A stretch of 64,000 bases of DNA from Chengkuizengella sp. SCS-71B (GCF_040100845.1 NZ_JAZHSH010000001.1:3332501-3396500), one strand, 5' to 3'. Shown: positions 1 to 9,599, counted from the first letter of the stretch. Numbers and translations are program-made. The notes: generated by a model from the letters alone, not told the origin.

Positions 1-1017
1 CCAACTAGATTCGATATCTTTTTCTGATAACTTGACCTCAGGAAACATATAATGAATAACGTCTATAATGTAATCTCTGTCCTCTACAGTCAATTGAGGA
101 TTTGATATATCCCCCGAATATATTGTATCTGTAGTACCTACATAAGTTTTTCGATCTCTAGGAATAGCAAATACCATTCGACCGTCTGCTGTATCAAAAT
201 AAATGGGTTGTTTTAAAGGGAAAATCTTTTGATCAATAACCAAATGTGCTCCTTTCGATAAAAGCAATTTTTTATGATCTACAGATTTATCCTTTGTACG
301 AATATCGTCTACCCATGGACCTGTTGCATTAATGACTTTTTTAGCATAAATTTTATACACTTTTCCTGAATCAGTCTCACGGACCTTTGCACCTGTCACT
401 TTTCCGTTTTCATCATAAATCAGATCATCAACTTTAGTGTAGTTAACTGCATTTGCATCATGTTTAACTGCTTCTTTAATTACCTCAATCGTTAATCTTG
501 CATCATCAGTGCGATATTCAACATAATACCCACCACCTTTTAGTCCCTTTTTTTTAATTAAAGGTTCCTTTTCCAATGTTTCTTGATAAGATAACATTCT
601 CCTTCTTTCTGATTTTTTCACCTTTGCTAAAAAATCATATACTTTTAATCCTATTGAAGTACTGAACTTTCCAAAAGTACCGCCTTTATAAATCGGTAAC
701 AACATCCATTGTGGAGTTGTGACATGAGGTCCATTCTCATATACAATCGCTCGCTCCTTGCCAACTTCTCGAACAATACCAATTTCAAATTGTTTTAAAT
801 AGCGTAGCCCACCATGAACCAGCTTTGTAGATCGACTAGATGTCCCAGCCCCAAAATCCTGCATTTCAATTAGTGCAGTTTTCATTCCCCTTGTTGCTGC
901 ATCCAATGCAATTCCACAACCCGTAATTCCTCCACCTATAATAAGTACGTCCTGTGTTTCCTGACTCATTTCAATTAGTTTTTTATGTCTCTTCAAACTT
1001 GAAAATTGATTATCCAT
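1..1017 (-). CDS. glpD: Aerobic glycerol-3-phosphate dehydrogenase, N-terminal 339 residues (3' end outside window)
   Basis: FAD-dependent oxidation of glycerol 3-phosphate to dihydroxyacetone phosphate at the membrane, feeding electrons to menaquinone. The reading frame stays open to position 1. It starts at ATG 1017 behind a strong AGGAGGAG site. The N-terminus carries the dinucleotide-binding motif [19 protein letters not shown] (about residues 25-43), followed by the family segments [15 protein letters not shown] and RTDDARL. The full protein is usually near 560 residues, so about 220 C-terminal residues are missing because of the window edge, not truncation. The leader carries a GlpP-type terminator hairpin and glpP lies just upstream. 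Confidence 0.95.
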   Translation of the reverse strand, partial: MDNQFSSLKRHKKLIEMSQETQDVLIIGGGITGCGIALDAATRGMKTALIEMQDFGAGTSSRSTKLVHGGLRYLKQFEIGIVREVGKERAIVYENGPHVTTPQWMLLPIYKGGTFGKFSTSIGLKVYDFLAKVKKSERRRMLSYQETLEKEPLIKKKGLKGGGYYVEYRTDDARLTIEVIKEAVKHDANAVNYTKVDDLIYDENGKVTGAKVRETDSGKVYKIYAKKVINATGPWVDDIRTKDKSVDHKKLLLSKGAHLVIDQKIFPLKQPIYFDTADGRMVFAIPRDRKTYVGTTDTIYSGDISNPQLTVEDRDYIIDVIHYMFPEVKLSEKDIESSW

Positions 1018-1044
1018 GTTTTCTCCTCCTAGAAAAAAAGAAAA

Positions 1045-1086
1045 AGACCACATACACTATGGGTTATCCATAATGTGATGTGGTCT
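1045..1086 (-). promoter_or_regulatory. Leader terminator/antiterminator hairpin of glpD (probable GlpP target)
   Basis: On the minus strand a 9-bp perfect outer stem (AGACCACAT/ATGTGGTCT) with an inner TATGG/CCATA stem is followed directly by TTTTTCTTTTTTT, and then by the glpD ribosome site. This is an intrinsic terminator inside the 5' UTR. In B. subtilis the GlpP antiterminator acts on such a glpD leader in the presence of glycerol 3-phosphate. The adjacent glpP makes the assignment likely. Confidence 0.8.
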
Positions 1087-1201
1087 CTCCGAATCTCCAA
1101 CCTATCTATTAACTTAAAACAATAATACCATATACTTTCAAATATTTAAATGCCTCTTGCTCTCTAGACAACTATTTCCAACCATAAATATTGTTTATTT
1201 A

Positions 1202-1777
1202 TTATTTTTCTTGTCCATAGTTTTTCCAAATTAATTTATCTGAAGTTGTGACAGCCACCGCACCCGCTGATAAAGCAGAGTCCACATCATCTATAGTTTT
1301 AATTAAACCACCTGCAAATACAGGAATGCCAGTTTTCTCGTTTACTTCTCGGATCATACGCGGAATAATTCCGGGTAAGACTTCAATGAAATCGGGTTTT
1401 ATAATTTCAATTAATGAATAACTTTTTTCAAGTGCATTTGTATCTAGTAAAAATAATCTTTGAATGGCAATTACACCTTTTTGTTTTGCTTTTGAAATCA
1501 CTTTTGATCTAGTAGATATTAATCCAGCAGGTTTAAATTCCTGACACAAATATTCAGCGGCATACTCATCATTTTTTAATCCTTGGATAAGGTCTGCATG
1601 CAAAAACATTTTTTTCTTATTTTGATATGCCAAACGATAAACATCCTTCAATCTTGAAATATGCATATCCAGAAAGACCCCATATTCATATGGACTTTTC
1701 ATCATTTGCTCAAAATCCTTCATCGTGCGAATAGCTGGTAATACCTTTTGACCTTGGATTGACAATTTCCTCACCAC
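1202..1777 (-). CDS. glpP: Glycerol uptake operon antiterminator GlpP
   Basis: RNA-binding TIM-barrel-like protein of 191 residues that prevents termination in glp leaders when glycerol 3-phosphate is present. Recognised from [14 protein letters not shown], the central [56 protein letters not shown] and the C-terminal PVFAGGLI and [17 protein letters not shown] segments, which match the family along its whole length. It lies upstream of glpD on the same strand, separated by the antiterminator hairpin. The start is uncertain: GTG 1777 has little spacing to a ribosome site, and TTG 1765 is an alternative. Confidence 0.92.
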   Translation of the reverse strand: MVRKLSIQGQKVLPAIRTMKDFEQMMKSPYEYGVFLDMHISRLKDVYRLAYQNKKKMFLHADLIQGLKNDEYAAEYLCQEFKPAGLISTRSKVISKAKQKGVIAIQRLFLLDTNALEKSYSLIEIIKPDFIEVLPGIIPRMIREVNEKTGIPVFAGGLIKTIDDVDSALSAGAVAVTTSDKLIWKNYGQEK

Positions 1778-1911
1778 TTTATCTTCTTATGATTAAGAAC
1801 CTCAAACAATATATTCTATTTAATCAAATAAACACCTCTAAAATAAAATACAATTATGAACGTTTTTTAAAATTGATCCAAAATGAAATTTTATATAACT
1901 TCTTAAGATAT

Positions 1912-1936
1912 AAAAAAACCCGTCTAAAATAGACGA
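1912..1936 (-). terminator. Intrinsic terminator of the small gene at 1969-2124
   Basis: Minus strand stem CGTCTA/TAGACG with a 3-nt loop, followed by GGTTTTTTT. Confidence 0.75.
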
Positions 1937-1968
1937 GTACAAATCAATAATGATGAAGACAAATTACT

Positions 1969-2124
1969 TTACCGTAAAATTCTATTCATTAACTTAGTCC
2001 CTGCAGTGCTTTTCATTCTACGACGAGAAACTCCAAATGCAGCTGCTCCAGCAGATACTGCGATCAAAGACATCCATATTCCTCGCCCTCGTGTCATGTT
2101 ACGAGCTTTCATAAGCCATCGCAT
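1969..2124 (-). CDS. Small basic membrane protein, 51 aa, YrzQ/DUF3918-like
   Basis: A 51-residue protein with one Ala/Gly-rich hydrophobic segment (IWMSLIAVSAGAAAFGV, residues 16-32) between two strongly basic ends. Start ATG 2124 is chosen because GGTGGTGACC lies just upstream; the frame stays open further 5' but those starts have no ribosome site. The composition and length resemble the small Bacillales DUF3918/YrzQ proteins, but this is from general pattern only. It has its own terminator. Function unknown. Confidence 0.55.
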   Translation of the reverse strand: MRWLMKARNMTRGRGIWMSLIAVSAGAAAFGVSRRRMKSTAGTKLMNRILR

Positions 2125-2416
2125 ATGGTCACCACCTATAACTTGAATTTTCTCAAATAATTGAACATTTATATTGTGTGGCGAAACCAAACTCATCATT
2201 CGTTTAACTAATGGTAATATTGGAATGTTTGTCTATTCTGAGTAAGAACCAAGGTTATGAATTAATTATTTTCACTACTAAACAAATCCTTAGTGTGATA
2301 ATATAATACTAGACTTTTCAATTTTGTTATCATTAGTTGTTTTCATATAAGAGCGGTCATTGGAAGGTCGCTTTCATTTTCATAATGATTAAAGAAATGT
2401 GGTGAAAAAATTAACA

Positions 2417-3202
2417 ATGAAAACAATTTTTCGCTTATTAACAGAACTTTCTTCTAGAAAAACGATCTCAAGATTAACAGGTCAATTTGCAAAATCAAAA
2501 ATAAGTATAAAATTAATCCCTCGTTTTGCCAAAACTTATGGAATTAATATAAATGAAGCGGAAAAAAACATAAACGAATATGTCTCATTAAATGATTTTT
2601 TTACCAGACGTCTTAAAACAGGGTCTAGAAAGATTCAACAAGATGACAACATTGTTGTTAGCCCAGTTGATGCTAAAATTACTGGAATTGGAACTATCGA
2701 AAACGGAGAAATTATAAATGTAAAAGGGCAAGATTATACAGTAGACGAGCTTTTAAACCATTCACCAAGAACAGTCACATATAAAAATGGGTTTTACATG
2801 GTCTTATATTTGAGCCCCTCAGATTATCATCGAATACATGCTCCAGTTTCAGGAGAAATTGTAGAAAATGAACATATACCTGGTAAAGTTTATCCCGTGA
2901 ATGATTTTGGTTTAAAGCATATGAGGAAAGTTTTAAGCAGAAATGAACGACTAATTTCTTATATCCGACATGAATTTACAGAAATAGCTCTTGTAAAAGT
3001 AGGAGCAATGAATGTAAGCAGTATTCAGTTGATTGAGTCGCTAAACAATGAAATCTCAATTGGAGATGAATTAGCTTATTTTGAATTTGGCTCAACCGTA
3101 GTATTATTAATGGAAAAAGATTCGTTCCAATATAACGAGAATAAATTTATTGGAGATAAAGTTAAGATGGGAGAAACTTTAGGTCAAATTATAAAAAAGT
3201 AA
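2417..3202 (+). CDS. psd: Phosphatidylserine decarboxylase proenzyme
   Basis: Decarboxylates phosphatidylserine to phosphatidylethanolamine at the membrane. The proenzyme cleaves itself before the Ser of the (L)GST motif to give the pyruvoyl cofactor; here the motif is EFGSTVVLL (Ser about residue 226 of 261). Also conserved are LNDFFTRRLK, VSPVDAKI and LSPSDYHRIHAPVSGEI, the last holding the active-site His pair. ATG 2417 is preferred over GTG 2399 because the family starts with a KTIxRLLxEL-like helix and GGTGA lies 11 nt upstream. The length matches the roughly 260-residue Bacillus enzymes. It is apparently monocistronic, with a terminator at 3306. Confidence 0.95.
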   Translation: MKTIFRLLTELSSRKTISRLTGQFAKSKISIKLIPRFAKTYGININEAEKNINEYVSLNDFFTRRLKTGSRKIQQDDNIVVSPVDAKITGIGTIENGEIINVKGQDYTVDELLNHSPRTVTYKNGFYMVLYLSPSDYHRIHAPVSGEIVENEHIPGKVYPVNDFGLKHMRKVLSRNERLISYIRHEFTEIALVKVGAMNVSSIQLIESLNNEISIGDELAYFEFGSTVVLLMEKDSFQYNENKFIGDKVKMGETLGQIIKK

Positions 3203-3305
3203 CAAAAACTCCTATAGAAGCTTCTCGGAGAAGTAGTTGAGTACCTTCATTAGCGGCAGCTTTTGTTGAATTTGAAAAACTTATAAATTCTTAAGTTATA
3301 AGACA

Positions 3306-3336
3306 AAACCACTCATTGAGTGGTTTATTTATATAT
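3306..3336 (+). terminator. Intrinsic terminator of psd
   Basis: AAACCACTCA pairs with TGAGTGGTTT and is followed by a T-rich TTTATTTATATATT tract. Confidence 0.8.
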
Positions 3337-3518
3337 TAAACTGATACAACTAGTAGATCCAAAATAATTTGAGTACAGACGTCCACCTTTATAGGAGGTA
3401 TCTTCAAATTAGGTGGAGTAGGGGAGTAGGTCTCCATCTGATTTCTCGATGTTTAAATTTTGCTTAAACGAGCTCACTACAAATCTCGGTATATTCAGCC
3501 GTTTTTCTCCAAATCGGG
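3337..3518. other. Intergenic stretch with no convincing gene
   Basis: Between the psd terminator and the aminotransferase promoter. It has an unusually G-rich patch (GGTGGAGTAGGGGAGTAGG, about 3411-3429) and short complementary words (CACCTTTATAGGAGGT, TTTAAATTTTGCTTAAA), but no ribosome-site/ORF pair longer than 33 codons. It may be the worn remnant of an inserted element; I could not identify one. Confidence 0.4.
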
Positions 3519-3547
3519 TTCATCTTTTTTAGTGTAAGTGTTATAAT
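3519..3547 (+). promoter_or_regulatory. Probable sigma-A promoter of the aminotransferase gene
   Basis: TTCATC, 17 nt, then a perfect TATAAT at 3542-3547, about 40 nt upstream of the start codon. Confidence 0.5.
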
Positions 3548-3589
3548 ATTCACAAAAATTTATTAGATTTTATTGGAAGGATGGAGTCC

Positions 3590-4885
3590 ATGAATCCACT
3601 TGCTAAATCACTGAACAAAACCATTAAAGAAAAACATTCAAATGTATATCAAATGTTATCTACATTAGGAAAAAACGTTTACTTTCCTAAAGAAGGCATT
3701 ATTAGTCAATCTGCTGAAGCAGGGAAAAAAGCAAAAAAATATAACGCAACGATTGGAATTGCCATAGAGAACAAAGATCCTATGCATTTAAAAGTAATAC
3801 AAAATACACTATCAGAATATGCCCCTAAAGATATTTACCCATACGCACCACCTGCTGGTAAACCTGAATTACGAAAAGTATGGATGGAAAAAATGATAAA
3901 AGAAAGTCCATCGCTTGAAAATAAAAAAATAAGTAATCCTATTGTGACCAATGCATTAACTCATGGAATAAGTATTGTAGCTGATCTATTTGCTGAACCA
4001 GGAGATAGTGTTATATATCCTGATAAAAACTGGGAGAATTATGAACTTACTTTTGGAATCCGCAGAGGAACAGAGACTGTAAACTTCCCACTTTATAATG
4101 AAGATCGAAACTTTAATGCAAGTGGGTTAAAAGAAGCTATACTTGCTCAAAAAGATAAAGGTAAAGCTATTGTCGTATTAAATTTCCCAAATAATCCTAC
4201 AGGATATACACCAAGTCAAGAAGACAGTCAGAATATTGTAAATGCAATATTAGCTGGGGCTGAAGAAGGAATAAATATTGTAGTAGTTACTGATGATGCT
4301 TATTATGGATTGTTTTTTGAAGATTCGATTCATGAGTCTTTATTTGGTCAACTTGCTAATATCCATCCGAATGTTTTAGCAATTAAAGTTGATGGAGCAA
4401 CCAAAGAAGACTATGTATGGGGTTTTCGAGTTGGGTTTATAACGTTTGCTTCAAATAATGAAACAGTTAATGCTGCTTTAGAGCAAAAAACGATGGGAAT
4501 TATTCGTGCTACCATTTCCAGTAGCTCACATCCTTCACAAACATTTATTCTTCATGCATTGAAATCACCTGATTACGAACAACAAAAACTAGAAAAATAC
4601 AACATTATGAAAGGTCGAGCTAATAAAGTAAAAGAAATTTTAAAAAATGAAAAATTTCAAACCGTTTGGGACTACTATCCTTTTAATTCAGGATATTTTA
4701 TGTGTTTGGAATTAAAAAATATAGATGCGGAAACTCTACGAGTTCATTTACTAGATAAATATGAAATTGGTACGATTGCTTTAGGTGAAAAAGATTTAAG
4801 AGTTGCTTTTTCTTGCATAGAAGAAGAAGATCTTGAAGATTTATTTATTAAAATTTACCAAGCGATTATAGAACTCTCATCATAG
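3590..4885 (+). CDS. PLP-dependent class I/II aminotransferase
   Basis: Fold-type I aminotransferase of 431 residues; amino donor and product cannot be told. Visible family features are APPAGKPELRKVW in the N-terminal half, NALTHGISIVADLFAEPGD, VVLNFPNNPTGYTP (substrate/PLP-binding Asn-Pro-x-Gly), VVTDDAYYGLFFED (Asp and Tyr contacting PLP), and VDGATKEDYVWGFRVGFI, where the Lys of ATK is the likely Schiff-base residue and the Arg of FRVGF the phosphate contact. ATG 3590 is preferred over 3581 because GGAAGG directly abuts 3581 but is well spaced for 3590. Monocistronic behind a good promoter. The longer ATKEDYVWG spacing resembles the Bacillales subgroup acting on non-standard substrates, which is only an inference. 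Confidence 0.85.
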   Translation: MNPLAKSLNKTIKEKHSNVYQMLSTLGKNVYFPKEGIISQSAEAGKKAKKYNATIGIAIENKDPMHLKVIQNTLSEYAPKDIYPYAPPAGKPELRKVWMEKMIKESPSLENKKISNPIVTNALTHGISIVADLFAEPGDSVIYPDKNWENYELTFGIRRGTETVNFPLYNEDRNFNASGLKEAILAQKDKGKAIVVLNFPNNPTGYTPSQEDSQNIVNAILAGAEEGINIVVVTDDAYYGLFFEDSIHESLFGQLANIHPNVLAIKVDGATKEDYVWGFRVGFITFASNNETVNAALEQKTMGIIRATISSSSHPSQTFILHALKSPDYEQQKLEKYNIMKGRANKVKEILKNEKFQTVWDYYPFNSGYFMCLELKNIDAETLRVHLLDKYEIGTIALGEKDLRVAFSCIEEEDLEDLFIKIYQAIIELSS

Positions 4886-5074
4886 ATGAAATATGTTTTA
4901 ATTTTTTTTACTGATTATCCAAAAGAGATCTGGGAAAATGGAATTCAAGCATTAGATATGATTATGATGGAGAAAAAGCTCTAAGCAATCCTTATAAGTG
5001 AATCTTCAATTCTTCTGAATGATATGATGAATAATTTTACCACTTGGATGTAGTATTATGTTTTGAAACATTGT

Positions 5075-5153
5075 CTTCATAACATAATAACGGGAAATAG
5101 TGGTCTTATATGATAATTTTATTGCCTTCATAGCAAAATAGCGGGAAATGGTG
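5075..5153 (+). repeat. Two direct copies of a dispersed repeat unit, the second split by an IS
   Basis: CTTCATAACATAATAACGGG and its continuation AAATAGTGGTCTTATAT (5075-5111) is repeated 51 bp on as CTTCATAGCAAAATAGCGGG plus AAATGGTG, where the IS interrupts it. The missing end, GTCTTATAT, resumes directly behind the IS and its target duplication at 6670. Unit consensus across the window: AATAAAGGGAA, then about 5 variable bases, then GGTCTTATTT. Confidence 0.75.
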
Positions 5154-6660
5154 CACTAGCGTTGCATCAAAGATAACATAGAAAATAAAATGAGTATAAT
5201 TTACTAAAAATGGAATTTATGATGTGATTTTCATGGAATTATCATAAAAAAACTCCTATTGTAAAGATAAGGACGCGTTACCCATAATCTAAACAAAAGG
5301 AGCCAACCATGGGTAACATACACAATTTCCATACCATTTGTCAATGTTTTTCTTTGATTTCGAAGGAAAATTTCCTTTTTCCTATTGCAGACTATCGTAC
5401 GCATAAGTTAACTACGATAAAAAGTATCAAGTTATTTCTAGCCTCTCAAATTGCGAATTGGGAAAATTATAAACAAATTTCAAGAGAATTACGTACCAGT
5501 GAAGCTCTTCAGCAAAGTCTAGATCTACCAAGTATTAGTCCGTCTCAACTCTCACGTCGAATAAGAGAACTACCTACAGAAATGTTAGAAGCGTTATTCT
5601 TTGAAATGATCGGTAAAGTAAAGTCTAAAACTTCTATCGCTTGTAGCAGAGTCGGCCCACTTCGGATTCTTGATTCTACTAGCTTGAAGCTTCCTGCTAC
5701 TTTAGCTAATTGGGCGAAGATTAATCATAAATCGACCCAAGTCAAGATTCATATGCGTGTGCTTTCTCTTCCAAATGGAAGAGTCATTCCAGAAAAAGCG
5801 ATCCCTTCAACAGGAAATGTGAATGATTGTGAAACCATGGATATCCTAGTGGAAGATCACGACACCATATACGTTATGGATCGTGGTTATGTAAAATACG
5901 CACAGTTCGATCAGTGGATCGAAGACAATGTTCGCTTCGTGATGCGTATTAATGAAAAGCATGGGGTTTTAAGGGTTGAGGAAGAACTGCCTGTTCCACC
6001 GGACACCCACATTATTCGGGACGCGATCATCCAATTAGGAAGTGCGTATACACAAACGGAAAAAAGCATAAGACTTGTAGAGTTTATGGATGAAAAAGAA
6101 CGTAAATATAGAATAGCTACCTCTTGTTTTGACTTAAGTGCAACAGAGATTGCAGATATTTATCGTCAACGATGGCTTATTGAATTATTCTTTAAATGGT
6201 TGAAGCAACACCTACGTCTTGTAAAACTATACAGCTATGAACCTCAAGGAATTTGGAATCAAATTTTTATTGTACTCATCGCCTATGCAATTGCCATGTA
6301 TATTGAGCTAGGAAGCAGAACTAAACTAAGTACCTGGGATGTACTACAATGTCTACGAACTTGTTGGGATAAAAAGTGGTCCGTTATGTTGAGTGAACTT
6401 CATCTGAAACCTACTCGAAACTCAAAGGGGAGACAGAAAGTGCCTCGATCGGTGAAACCACCTCCGAGATTAAATACATCGGTAGGTATCATCAAGCCAA
6501 AGAAAAGATAAATTAGGGAAAGAAATAACATCCAAAAAATGGATTAACGCGTCATTTTCTGACCTCTTCACTTTTTTCCTAATTTCTCAAAAAGAAAATT
6601 GTAAAATTTTTCTAAATTACTTATTTTACAAACTATGTTGCTTTTTTTGCAACGCTAATG
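5154..6660 (+). mobile_element. IS4-family insertion sequence, copy 1 (1507 bp)
   Basis: The ends are defined by comparison with copy 2. The left terminus starts CACTAGCGTTGCATCAAAG and the inverted right terminus reads CATTAGCGTTGCAAAAAAAG, giving about 22 of 28 matching terminal bases including AACATAG. It is flanked by a 9-bp direct repeat GAAATGGTG at 5145-5153 and 6661-6669. Inside, GACGCGTTA upstream and TAACGCGTC downstream of the transposase gene form subterminal inverted repeats. The element looks intact and recently inserted. Confidence 0.93.
5309..6511 (+). CDS. IS4-family transposase, copy 1
   Basis: DDE transposase of 400 residues. First Asp in LRILDSTSLKLP (about residue 122), second in IYVMDRGYVKY (about 191), and the IS4 signature Y-(2)-R-(3)-E-(6)-K is exact in YRQRWLIELFFKWLK near residue 285. 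A basic, proline-rich tail follows. It starts at ATG 5309 with GGAG 8 nt upstream. Single reading frame, no frameshift, identical in sequence to the product of copy 2. Confidence 0.95.
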   Translation: MGNIHNFHTICQCFSLISKENFLFPIADYRTHKLTTIKSIKLFLASQIANWENYKQISRELRTSEALQQSLDLPSISPSQLSRRIRELPTEMLEALFFEMIGKVKSKTSIACSRVGPLRILDSTSLKLPATLANWAKINHKSTQVKIHMRVLSLPNGRVIPEKAIPSTGNVNDCETMDILVEDHDTIYVMDRGYVKYAQFDQWIEDNVRFVMRINEKHGVLRVEEELPVPPDTHIIRDAIIQLGSAYTQTEKSIRLVEFMDEKERKYRIATSCFDLSATEIADIYRQRWLIELFFKWLKQHLRLVKLYSYEPQGIWNQIFIVLIAYAIAMYIELGSRTKLSTWDVLQCLRTCWDKKWSVMLSELHLKPTRNSKGRQKVPRSVKPPPRLNTSVGIIKPKKR

Positions 6661-6741
6661 GAAATGGTGGTCTTATATAGTGGATATTTTGCAAAATCAT
6701 GCAAATTATTGTGAAAAAGAGCTAAATAAGACCATCAAATA
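6661..6741. repeat. Host DNA between the two IS copies, carrying halves of two repeat units
   Basis: The segment begins with the right-hand target duplication of IS copy 1 followed by GTCTTATAT (rest of repeat unit 2). It ends with an inverted unit, AAATAAGACCATCAAATA, cut by IS copy 2, whose 9-bp duplication CATCAAATA lies at 6733-6741 and 8249-8257. No gene. Confidence 0.75.
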
Positions 6742-8248
6742 CACTAGCGTTGCATCAAAGATAACATAGAAAATAAAATGAGTATAATTTACTAAAAATG
6801 GAATTTATGATGTGATTTTCATGGAATTATCATAAAAAAACTCCTATTGTAAAGATAAGGACGCGTTACCCATAATCTAAACAAAAGGAGCCAACCATGG
6901 GTAACATACACAATTTCCATACCATTTGTCAATGTTTTTCTTTGATTTCGAAGGAAAATTTCCTTTTTCCTATTGCAGACTATCGTACGCATAAGTTAAC
7001 TACGATAAAAAGTATCAAGTTATTTCTAGCCTCTCAAATTGCGAATTGGGAAAATTATAAACAAATTTCAAGAGAATTACGTACCAGTGAAGCTCTTCAG
7101 CAAAGTCTAGATCTACCAAGTATTAGTCCGTCTCAACTCTCACGTCGAATAAGAGAACTACCTACAGAAATGTTAGAAGCGTTATTCTTTGAAATGATCG
7201 GTAAAGTAAAGTCTAAAACTTCTATCGCTTGTAGCAGAGTCGGCCCACTTCGGATTCTTGATTCTACTAGCTTGAAGCTTCCTGCTACTTTAGCTAATTG
7301 GGCGAAGATTAATCATAAATCGACCCAAGTCAAGATTCATATGCGTGTGCTTTCTCTTCCAAATGGAAGAGTCATTCCAGAAAAAGCGATCCCTTCAACA
7401 GGAAATGTGAATGATTGTGAAACCATGGATATCCTAGTGGAAGATCACGACACCATATACGTTATGGATCGTGGTTATGTAAAATACGCACAGTTCGATC
7501 AGTGGATCGAAGACAATGTTCGCTTCGTGATGCGTATTAATGAAAAGCATGGGGTTTTAAGGGTTGAGGAAGAACTGCCTGTTCCACCGGACACCCACAT
7601 TATTCGGGACGCGATCATCCAATTAGGAAGTGCGTATACACAAACGGAAAAAAGCATAAGACTTGTAGAGTTTATGGATGAAAAAGAACGTAAATATAGA
7701 ATAGCTACCTCTTGTTTTGACTTAAGTGCAACAGAGATTGCAGATATTTATCGTCAACGATGGCTTATTGAATTATTCTTTAAATGGTTGAAGCAACACC
7801 TACGTCTTGTAAAACTATACAGCTATGAACCTCAAGGAATTTGGAATCAAATTTTTATTGTACTCATCGCCTATGCAATTGCCATGTATATTGAGCTAGG
7901 AAGCAGAACTAAACTAAGTACCTGGGATGTACTACAATGTCTACGAACTTGTTGGGATAAAAAGTGGTCCGTTATGTTGAGTGAACTTCATCTGAAACCT
8001 ACTCGAAACTCAAAGGGGAGACAGAAAGTGCCTCGATCGGTGAAACCACCTCCGAGATTAAATACATCGGTAGGTATCATCAAGCCAAAGAAAAGATAAA
8101 TTAGGGAAAGAAATAACATCCAAAAAATGGATTAACGCGTCATTTTCTGACCTCTTCACTTTTTTCCTAATTTCTCAAAAAGAAAATTGTAAAATTTTTC
8201 TAAATTACTTATTTTACAAACTATGTTGCTTTTTTTGCAACGCTAATG
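6742..8248 (+). mobile_element. IS4-family insertion sequence, copy 2 (1507 bp)
   Basis: It appears identical to copy 1 from terminus to terminus and has the same length and orientation. It has its own 9-bp target duplication (CATCAAATA), so it arrived by an independent transposition and not by tandem duplication. Confidence 0.93.
6897..8099 (+). CDS. IS4-family transposase, copy 2
   Basis: 400 residues, the same protein as that of copy 1, including both Asp residues and the YREK signature. Full length, probably functional. Confidence 0.95.
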   Translation: MGNIHNFHTICQCFSLISKENFLFPIADYRTHKLTTIKSIKLFLASQIANWENYKQISRELRTSEALQQSLDLPSISPSQLSRRIRELPTEMLEALFFEMIGKVKSKTSIACSRVGPLRILDSTSLKLPATLANWAKINHKSTQVKIHMRVLSLPNGRVIPEKAIPSTGNVNDCETMDILVEDHDTIYVMDRGYVKYAQFDQWIEDNVRFVMRINEKHGVLRVEEELPVPPDTHIIRDAIIQLGSAYTQTEKSIRLVEFMDEKERKYRIATSCFDLSATEIADIYRQRWLIELFFKWLKQHLRLVKLYSYEPQGIWNQIFIVLIAYAIAMYIELGSRTKLSTWDVLQCLRTCWDKKWSVMLSELHLKPTRNSKGRQKVPRSVKPPPRLNTSVGIIKPKKR

Positions 8249-8374
8249 CATCAAATACCTTTATTTTATAATTTTGAGAAAATTGATTACAATAAGACCA
8301 TAAAAGTCCTCTATTTTTAATCTTATTTAACTTGCCTGACTATTTTCCCTATTCAATTCAGGAATATAGTCAGG
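8249..8374. repeat. Inverted repeat units and hairpin downstream of ecsB
   Basis: After the target duplication the rest of inverted unit 3 follows (CCTTTATTTTATAA). A fourth, also inverted, unit follows at about 8290-8330 (CAATAAGACCATAAAAG, then CCTCTATTTTTAATC). A hairpin, CCTGACTAT/ATAGTCAGG (8335-8343 and 8366-8374), lies just past the ecsB stop and may end that transcript, although it lacks a U-run. Confidence 0.6.
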
Positions 8375-8387
8375 AGTCAGGAATCTC

Positions 8388-9599
8388 CTACTCTTTACCT
8401 TTCAACATCTTTTTACCTAAAGATTGATGATACATATAGGACAATAAAATACTAACTACTAGTAAAATAAACCCATATATATAATTTGCAATTGTTAAAA
8501 TAAAAGGTATTGTCATCATGATGATAATAACAAGATGAATTCGAAATGAATTTTTTAAAGCCCCTTCTACTCTCCTTTCATTTTGCAAAGGATAAATATA
8601 TAACCAGAACATATTTTTATGGTATTGTCTTAAGGAGGATAATTGCACACCAGATAAATAGATTACCATAATGTAAAAAAGGTACTTCATCCAATCATTT
8701 GTTAAAAAGAATATTAATATCATTCCTACTCCAATCAATCTTGCAACAATACCGAATAAATCTGTTCTAATCCATGTTAAATAATAAAGGAAAACAAAAG
8801 TATTGTTCTTTTCAAATGGTACAAATTCAGCACTACTGCTTAACATTTTACGATGCTTCACTCGTTTTGGAAGTTGCGGAACATCAACAAACCAGCTTAA
8901 AAAAGAAAAAATTCTAGCTTTGTGCTGTTTTTCAACATGAATCAGCCTGTCCCAATTTATATGATAACTTGGTATTAATCGAATAGAAATTATGTAAGTC
9001 ATAAGAACTAAGGCAATGAATAACATTCCTTTAGGTAAATTATAAGAGAACATAACATATAAAACACTGAAAGAAATGATCCACCGAAAAAAAGAGTATA
9101 CCTTCCTGTGACTGTTAGCTTTGAAGTGGACCACTTGCCATGATCCAAACATCAAAATCCATTTGATAATTAATAATACAATTAAAAATACAAAAAACAT
9201 TAGACCGTTGGAATCACTAGTTACTAAATAAAGAGGGAAAAGGACTATCCAAATCAGAATTACGACTAAACATTGAACTAAAAAACTAGCCAATATTGCT
9301 TTATTAAAATAAGACCTCATTTTATGTTCGGCTGGTACCAAATAAATCAAATCAGCCTCTCTTAAATAAGTGCGAATTGGATTATAAGCAATGAACCAAA
9401 ATAAAACAACAGTTAACAACAAATGAATTGGAAAATCAACTGGTGGATTTTCTATAAATCGCCTGTAATAAATACTTCCGATTGAAAAACTAATAACAGC
9501 AAAAGCAATCAGTCCCCCATTGAATACGAATCTTAAATAAGGGGACACCTCTGTCCAAAAATCCTTAAACCTTTTATTCCATAAAGCAGATATCTCCAT
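8388..9599 (-). CDS. ecsB: ABC transporter permease EcsB
   Basis: Integral membrane partner of EcsA, 403 residues, close to the usual 400-410. It has about eight to ten hydrophobic segments arranged as an N-terminal group (around residues 20-180) and a C-terminal group (around 275-395), separated by a cytoplasmic loop with IRLIPSYHINWDRLIHVE. It starts 3 nt after the ecsA stop, so the two are co-transcribed. In B. subtilis EcsAB affects exoprotein secretion, competence and regulated proteolysis; the exported substrate is not settled. EcsC, adjacent in B. subtilis, here lies 14 kb away. Confidence 0.88.
   Translation of the reverse strand: MEISALWNKRFKDFWTEVSPYLRFVFNGGLIAFAVISFSIGSIYYRRFIENPPVDFPIHLLLTVVLFWFIAYNPIRTYLREADLIYLVPAEHKMRSYFNKAILASFLVQCLVVILIWIVLFPLYLVTSDSNGLMFFVFLIVLLIIKWILMFGSWQVVHFKANSHRKVYSFFRWIISFSVLYVMFSYNLPKGMLFIALVLMTYIISIRLIPSYHINWDRLIHVEKQHKARIFSFLSWFVDVPQLPKRVKHRKMLSSSAEFVPFEKNNTFVFLYYLTWIRTDLFGIVARLIGVGMILIFFLTNDWMKYLFYIMVIYLSGVQLSSLRQYHKNMFWLYIYPLQNERRVEGALKNSFRIHLVIIIMMTIPFILTIANYIYGFILLVVSILLSYMYHQSLGKKMLKGKE

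Noticed and set aside
3337-3518. Possible riboswitch or small ORF in the gap after psd
   Set aside because: No terminator/antiterminator pair in front of the next gene and no consistent stem set; the 33-codon minus-strand ORF lacks a ribosome site.
4886-4984. 32-codon ORF starting at the base after the aminotransferase stop (MKYVLIFFTDYP...)
   Set aside because: No ribosome site, no recognisable family and no conserved partner. It may be a gene remnant but could equally be chance in AT-rich DNA.
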